Below are positions 6,955-10,534 of a DNA stretch of 10,534 nt, in pieces (the stretch's first letter is position 1; each line of letters starts with the position of its first letter). The DNA comes from Candidatus Latescibacterota bacterium (lineage in GTDB: Bacteria > Latescibacterota > 4484-107 > B68-G9), in NCBI GenBank assembly GCA_012961755.1, contig DTYS01000234.1:1-10534 (forward strand). Direction: 5' to 3'. The notes beneath the pieces were generated by a model. That model saw only the letters and a program-made list of their open reading frames with translations. It did not search any database and was not told the DNA's origin. The translations under genes and the position numbers were made by a program.

Positions 6955-9708
6955 GGAACTGCGGGAGATACCGAGCACTTCCTTCAGAAACCTTCCGGTG
7001 TAGGACTTTTCGACTTTAGCCACCTCCTCCGGCGTCCCTTCGGCGACCACCCATCCTCCCTCATCCCCCCCCTCGGGTCCCAGGTCTATTATGTAATCGG
7101 CTGTCTTTATGACCTCCATGTTGTGCTCTATAACGACGACGGTGTTCCCCATATCCACCAAACGGTTGAGCACGTCGAGGAGCATCTTCACGTCCTCGAA
7201 GTGGAGCCCTGTGGTGGGCTCGTCCAAGATGTAGAGCGTCCTTCCGGTGCTGACCTTGGAGAGTTCCTCGGCGAGCTTCACCCTCTGCGCCTCCCCTCCG
7301 GAGAGGGTAGGGGCGGGCTGGCCGAGCTTTATGTATCCGAGGCCCACGTCCGAAAGGGTCTGGAGCTTCCTGCGGATGGGAGGGACGTTGCCGAAGAACT
7401 CCAGTGCCTCGTCCACCGTCATGTCCAGGACGTCCGCTATGTTCTTCCCCTTGTAAGTTATCTGGAGGGTCTCCCTGTTGTACCTCTTCCCCCCGCATGC
7501 CTCACAGGGGATGTAGACATCTGGAAGGAAGTGCATCTCTATTTTAAGCATGCCCTCACCCTGACACGCCTCGCACCTTCCTCCCTTCACGTTGAAGCTG
7601 AACCTCCCAGGCCTGTAACCCCTCACCTTGGACTCCGGAAGCGATGAGAAAAGCTCCCTTATCGGGGTGAAGACCCCGGTGTAGGTCGCAGGATTCGACC
7701 TCGGGGTCCTCCCTATGGGGGATTGATCTATGTTCACCACCTTGTCTATGTGCTCCACCCCAAGTATGACGTCGTAGGGATGTGGCTCGACCTTCGCTTT
7801 GTGGAGCCGTCTTGCGAGGGCAGGATAGAGGGTCTCATCTATGAGGGTGCTCTTCCCTGAGCCCGAGACGCCCGTAACGCAGGTGAAGGTCCCGAGGGGG
7901 ATGCGGACGGTTATGTTCTTCAGGTTATGACCTTTGGCCCCTACTATTTCTATCCACCTTCCCGAGGTCCTCCTCCTCTTGGGGATGGGTATCTCCTTCC
8001 TACCCGAAAGATAAGCTCCGGTTACAGAACGGGGGTTCCCCGCGACCTCCTCGGGGGTTCCCGCCGCCACCACTTCGCCTCCGTCGGCGCCCGCCCCCGG
8101 TCCGAGGTCTATCACATAGTCCGCGGTCCTTATGGTCTCCATGTCGTGCTCCACCACGATAACGGTATTACCCAAGTCCCTCAGCTTCTTCAAAGTGTTC
8201 AAGAGCCTCCTGTTGTCCCTCTGATGGAGCCCTATGGACGGCTCGTCCAAAACGTAGAGCACCCCCGTGAGCCCCGAGCCTATCTGTGTGGCAAGACGTA
8301 TACGCTGGGCCTCCCCCGCGGAAAGGGTCCCGGTCCTGCGGTCCAGGGTGAGGTAGTCTAAACCGACGTCGGAGAGGAATCCGAGGCGTGTCCTTATCTC
8401 CTTCAGGACCTGGTGAGCTATCCTCATATCCCTTTCTGAGAGCTCGAGGTCCTGGAAGAAAGCCATCGCCTCCTTAACCGACATAGCCGTCACCTCAGCT
8501 ATGTTCTTACTGCCTACGGTGACAGCCAAGGCTTCGGGCCTGAGCCTCTTCCCTCCGCAGGCGGGACACGGCATCTCCCTCATGAACCTCTCTATCCAGG
8601 AACGAAGTTCCTCCGAGTCGGTCTCCCTGTACCTCCTCTTGAGCATTTCCACCACTCCCTCGAATCCCCCTTCGGGGTCCCCGTAGAAGAGGACCTTCCT
8701 CTCCCTCTCCGAGAGGGATGCTATGGGTTTATGTAACGGGAACCTTATCCTCCTAAGTTGGTAGTAGAGCCATCCCCTCCTCATCCTCCTCCAGGGGACC
8801 AGGGCCCCCTCCTCCACCGAGAGCTCAGGGTCGGGGACGACGATTTCGGGGTCCACCTCCATCTGGATCCCGAGTCCCCCACAGGTCTGGCAGGCCCCGT
8901 GCGGGCTGTTGAAGGAGAAGAGCCTGGGCTCTATCTCCTCTATGCTCGTGCCGCATTCTATGCATGCGAACTTCTCCGAGAACCTGAGGATCCGGCCTTC
9001 CGCATCTACGAAGGCGACCCCACCTGCGAGGCCCAGTGCCGTCTCCAAGGATTCCACAAGCCTGCTCCTTATTCCCTCCTTGACCACCAGCCTGTCCACG
9101 ACGACCTCTATGTCGTGCTGTCTGTACCGGTCTAGCTTTATCTCCTCGTCCAAGGAACGGACCTCGCCGTCCACCCTCACCCTGAGGTATCCCTGACGTG
9201 CCACGTCCTGTAGAAGTTCCCTGTACTCCCCCTTCCTCCCCCTAACGATCGGGGCCAATATCTGGACCCTCGTCCCCCGGGTGAGGGCCATTATCCTTTC
9301 GGCCATCTGTTCCGTGGTCTGGGACGATATCTCTCTACCGCACTTGGGACAGTGGGGGACACCCACCCTGGCGAAGAGGAGGCGAAGGTAGTCGTATATC
9401 TCCGTAGTGGTGGCCACCGTGGAGCGGGGGTTATGGCCCGCGGTGCGCTGCTCTATGGACACTGCGGGGGAAAGGCCCTCTATGTAGTCGACATCGGGCT
9501 TCTCCATAAGCTTCAGGAACTGGCGGGCGTAAGCGGAAAGGGACTCTACGTACCTCCTCTGACCCTCGGCATAGATCGTGTCGAAGGCCAAGGAGGACTT
9601 ACCTGAACCGGAGATGCCGGTTATCACCACGAGTTTATTCCTAGGAATCTCTAAGCTTATGTTCTTGAGGTTGTGCTCTCTGGCTCCATGTATAACTATC
9701 TTGTCCAT
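6943..9708 (-). CDS. uvrA: UvrABC excinuclease subunit A, DNA-damage recognition ATPase
   Basis: Full-length UvrA (921 residues; E. coli 940). It dimerises, scans DNA for bulky lesions and loads UvrB in nucleotide excision repair in the cytoplasm. Both ABC modules are intact: Walker A GISGSGKS (31-38) and GVSGSGKS (613-620), ABC signatures LSAGEAQ (462-468) and LSGGEAQ (802-808), Walker B LDEPSIGLH (D488/E489) and LDEPTTGLH (D829/E830). Zinc-binding cysteine sets are C249/C252/C273/C276 and C712/C715/C735/C738; further CxxC pairs occur at 120/123 and 381/384. ATG 9708 follows a GGGGGAGG ribosome site (9712-9719) and gives the standard MDKIVIHGAREHNLKN start. It appears to be a single-gene unit with its own promoter, and no LexA-type GAAC...GTTC site is visible upstream. 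It converges on the ligase gene with a 12-bp overlap. Confidence 0.97.
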   Translation of the reverse strand: MDKIVIHGAREHNLKNISLEIPRNKLVVITGISGSGKSSLAFDTIYAEGQRRYVESLSAYARQFLKLMEKPDVDYIEGLSPAVSIEQRTAGHNPRSTVATTTEIYDYLRLLFARVGVPHCPKCGREISSQTTEQMAERIMALTRGTRVQILAPIVRGRKGEYRELLQDVARQGYLRVRVDGEVRSLDEEIKLDRYRQHDIEVVVDRLVVKEGIRSRLVESLETALGLAGGVAFVDAEGRILRFSEKFACIECGTSIEEIEPRLFSFNSPHGACQTCGGLGIQMEVDPEIVVPDPELSVEEGALVPWRRMRRGWLYYQLRRIRFPLHKPIASLSERERKVLFYGDPEGGFEGVVEMLKRRYRETDSEELRSWIERFMREMPCPACGGKRLRPEALAVTVGSKNIAEVTAMSVKEAMAFFQDLELSERDMRIAHQVLKEIRTRLGFLSDVGLDYLTLDRRTGTLSAGEAQRIRLATQIGSGLTGVLYVLDEPSIGLHQRDNRRLLNTLKKLRDLGNTVIVVEHDMETIRTADYVIDLGPGAGADGGEVVAAGTPEEVAGNPRSVTGAYLSGRKEIPIPKRRRTSGRWIEIVGAKGHNLKNITVRIPLGTFTCVTGVSGSGKSTLIDETLYPALARRLHKAKVEPHPYDVILGVEHIDKVVNIDQSPIGRTPRSNPATYTGVFTPIRELFSSLPESKVRGYRPGRFSFNVKGGRCEACQGEGMLKIEMHFLPDVYIPCEACGGKRYNRETLQITYKGKNIADVLDMTVDEALEFFGNVPPIRRKLQTLSDVGLGYIKLGQPAPTLSGGEAQRVKLAEELSKVSTGRTLYILDEPTTGLHFEDVKMLLDVLNRLVDMGNTVVVIEHNMEVIKTADYIIDLGPEGGDEGGWVVAEGTPEEVAKVEKSYTGRFLKEVLGISRSSLAA

Positions 9709-9729
9709 ATACCTCCCCCTCCTGAGGGG

Positions 9730-9758
9730 AATTTATCTGTTTTGTCCCTCCCTGTCAA
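9730..9758 (-). promoter_or_regulatory. Sigma70-type promoter of uvrA
   Basis: On the minus strand TTGACA (9758-9753, consensus) is followed by 17 bases and TAAATT (9735-9730; four of six consensus). The start point would be near 9723, giving a short leader of about 15 bases before the uvrA ATG. The promoter lies directly after the terminator of the corrinoid gene, so uvrA is transcribed independently. Confidence 0.65.
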
Positions 9759-9770
9759 GGTACCCTGCGC

Positions 9771-9801
9771 AATAAATTAAGGGGGCCCCTTTCGGCCCCC
9801 T
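9771..9801 (-). terminator. Intrinsic terminator of the corrinoid protein gene
   Basis: Read on the minus strand, a 7-bp GC stem GGGGGCC / GGCCCCC (9800-9794 and 9787-9781), extendable by one A-T pair (9801/9780), encloses a six-base loop. It is followed by TTAATTTATT (9780-9771). It lies about 23 bases past the corrinoid gene stop and is a textbook rho-independent terminator in that direction. Confidence 0.85.
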
Positions 9802-9823
9802 CTTACGTACGCATCGGCCGTTC

Positions 9824-10459
9824 CTACAACCCTAAAAGTTCCTTCGCCTTGTCCACAGCGGACGCTGCATCCGGGGCGTATCCGTCCGCCCCTATCTCTT
9901 CGGCGTAGTCCTGGGTCACTGGTGCCCCACCTATCATAACCTTGACCTTGTCCCTCACCCCCGCCCGGTTGAGGGCCTCTATGGTTTCCTTCATGGATAT
10001 CATCGTGGTGGTCAGGAGGGCGGACATCCCGACAAGCTCGGGAGATTCGGCCTTTATCGACTCTACGAACTTCTCGGGTGGGACGTCTATCCCGAGGTCT
10101 ATCACCTGAAACCCAGCACCCTCCATCATCATGACCACAAGGTTCTTACCTATGTCGTGGAGGTCGCCTTTGACCGTGCCTATCACGAACTTAGCCACCG
10201 GCTTAACTTCAGTCTCGGCGAGAAGTGGCCTCAACAGGGCCATCCCAGCCTTCATCGCCCTCGCAGCGATAAGGACTTCCGGAACGTAAAACTCGTTCTT
10301 CTTAAACTTGTCCCCGACCACGTTCATCCCTGCCACCAGGCCCTCGTTCAGGATGTCGGCGGCGCTCACTCCCTCGTCTATCGCCTCCCTGACGAGCCTT
10401 TCTACCTCCGGAGCGTTACCTTTGATCACGTTCTCCGCTATGCCCTGCAGGTCGGCCAT
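9824..10459 (-). CDS. Corrinoid (B12)-binding methyl-carrier protein of the MtbC/MttC type
   Basis: A 211-residue two-domain corrinoid protein. In the family the bound cobalamin accepts a methyl group from a substrate-specific methyltransferase and passes it to a second methyltransferase in the cytoplasm. Residues 1-86 form the helical cap domain (EGLVAGMNVVGDKFKKNEFYVPEVL pattern). Residues 88-205 form the Rossmann-like B12 domain with D99-L-H101-D102-I-G104, where His101 is the expected lower cobalt ligand, then SALLTTTM (146-153) and GGAPV (177-181). All the expected B12 motifs are present. ATG 10459 is preceded by GGAGGGAGAG. No methyltransferase or reactivase gene is adjacent, so the substrate (methylamine, methanol, methoxy compound or other) cannot be told. 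The gene is followed by its own terminator and preceded by a tRNA on the same strand, leaving it a single-gene unit in this window. Confidence 0.93.
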   Translation of the reverse strand: MADLQGIAENVIKGNAPEVERLVREAIDEGVSAADILNEGLVAGMNVVGDKFKKNEFYVPEVLIAARAMKAGMALLRPLLAETEVKPVAKFVIGTVKGDLHDIGKNLVVMMMEGAGFQVIDLGIDVPPEKFVESIKAESPELVGMSALLTTTMISMKETIEALNRAGVRDKVKVMIGGAPVTQDYAEEIGADGYAPDAASAVDKAKELLGL

Positions 10460-10489
10460 CTCTCCCTCCTCTCGTCTGGGTTCCTGTAA

Positions 10490-10495
10490 AATATA
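10490..10495 (-). promoter_or_regulatory. Possible -10 element for the corrinoid gene
   Basis: Minus-strand TATATT lies between the tRNA 3' end and the corrinoid start, about 30 bases before the ATG. No good -35 hexamer is found; the expected place falls in the tRNA T-arm. It may equally be AT-rich spacer with the gene co-transcribed with the tRNA. Confidence 0.25.
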
Positions 10496-10496
10496 G

Positions 10497-10534
10497 TGCG
10501 CCCACCAGGACTCGAACCTGGAACCAACGGATTA
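10497..10534 (-). tRNA. 3' half of a tRNA, probably tRNA-Arg (NCT) or tRNA-Lys, cut by the window edge
   Basis: Read on the minus strand: anticodon-loop end T36-A37-A38, anticodon stem 3' strand TCCGT, five-base variable loop TGGTT, T-arm CCAGG-TTCGAGT-CCTGG, acceptor 3' strand TGGGCGC and discriminator A at 10497. T at position 36 means the tRNA reads a codon starting with A, and the discriminator A argues against Asn. The predicted acceptor 5' strand GCGCCCA resembles many bacterial tRNA-Arg (TCT/CCT) genes, but Lys, Thr, Ile and Met are not excluded. The next bases are CTA, so the CCA tail is not encoded. Confidence 0.85.

Noticed and set aside
9716..9729. CCCCTC/GAGGGG palindrome just upstream of uvrA
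   Set aside because: A two-base loop is too tight for an RNA hairpin, and much of it lies before the predicted transcript start. It probably reflects the purine-rich ribosome site.
1..10534. CRISPR arrays, insertion sequences, attachment sites or transposase genes
   Set aside because: I found no spaced direct repeats, no terminal inverted repeats flanking a gene and no recombinase motifs; the only repeats are the diverged propeller units.

Overview
The window looks like a chromosomal segment of a diderm bacterium, possibly thermophilic and possibly anaerobic. UvrA and a strong sigma70-type promoter indicate a bacterium. A Wza-type outer-membrane exporter implies an outer membrane. The coding bias is strong (AGG for arginine, ATA for isoleucine, GC-rich overall), a pattern often seen in thermophiles. 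The corrinoid protein hints at anaerobic one-carbon metabolism. I cannot name the lineage from sequence alone.

Layout: (1) 1-399 (+) is the C-terminal end of a PpiD/SurA-like periplasmic peptidyl-prolyl isomerase. (2) 403-6954 (+) is a compact polysaccharide polymerisation and export cluster. A near-consensus promoter (403-431) leads into a lipoprotein-like exporter in which a seven-bladed VCBS/FG-GAP propeller is fused to Wza and SLBB domains (458-2551). A Wzc-type tyrosine autokinase with an extra membrane helix and tandem SPOR-like domains follows (2551-5313), then a 67-residue two-helix membrane protein (5329-5532), an intrinsic terminator (5539-5571) and an O-antigen ligase/polymerase (5587-6954). 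(3) 6943-9708 (-) is uvrA, convergent with the cluster and overlapping it by 12 bp, with its own promoter. (4) 9824-10459 (-) is a corrinoid-binding methyl-carrier protein followed by a clean terminator. (5) 10497-10534 (-) is the 3' half of a tRNA reading an ANN codon, cut by the window edge.

The kinase/co-polymerase would control chain growth at the inner membrane, the ligase/polymerase would join repeat units in the periplasm, and the Wza-like protein would form the exit channel. What is unusual is that both structural partners carry extra modules predicted to be periplasmic: a calcium-type propeller on the exporter and peptidoglycan-binding-type SPOR domains on the kinase. This suggests an export machine docked to the cell wall. 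Glycosyltransferases, a flippase and a Wzb-type phosphatase are not in the window. The uvrA and corrinoid genes appear unrelated to this cluster.
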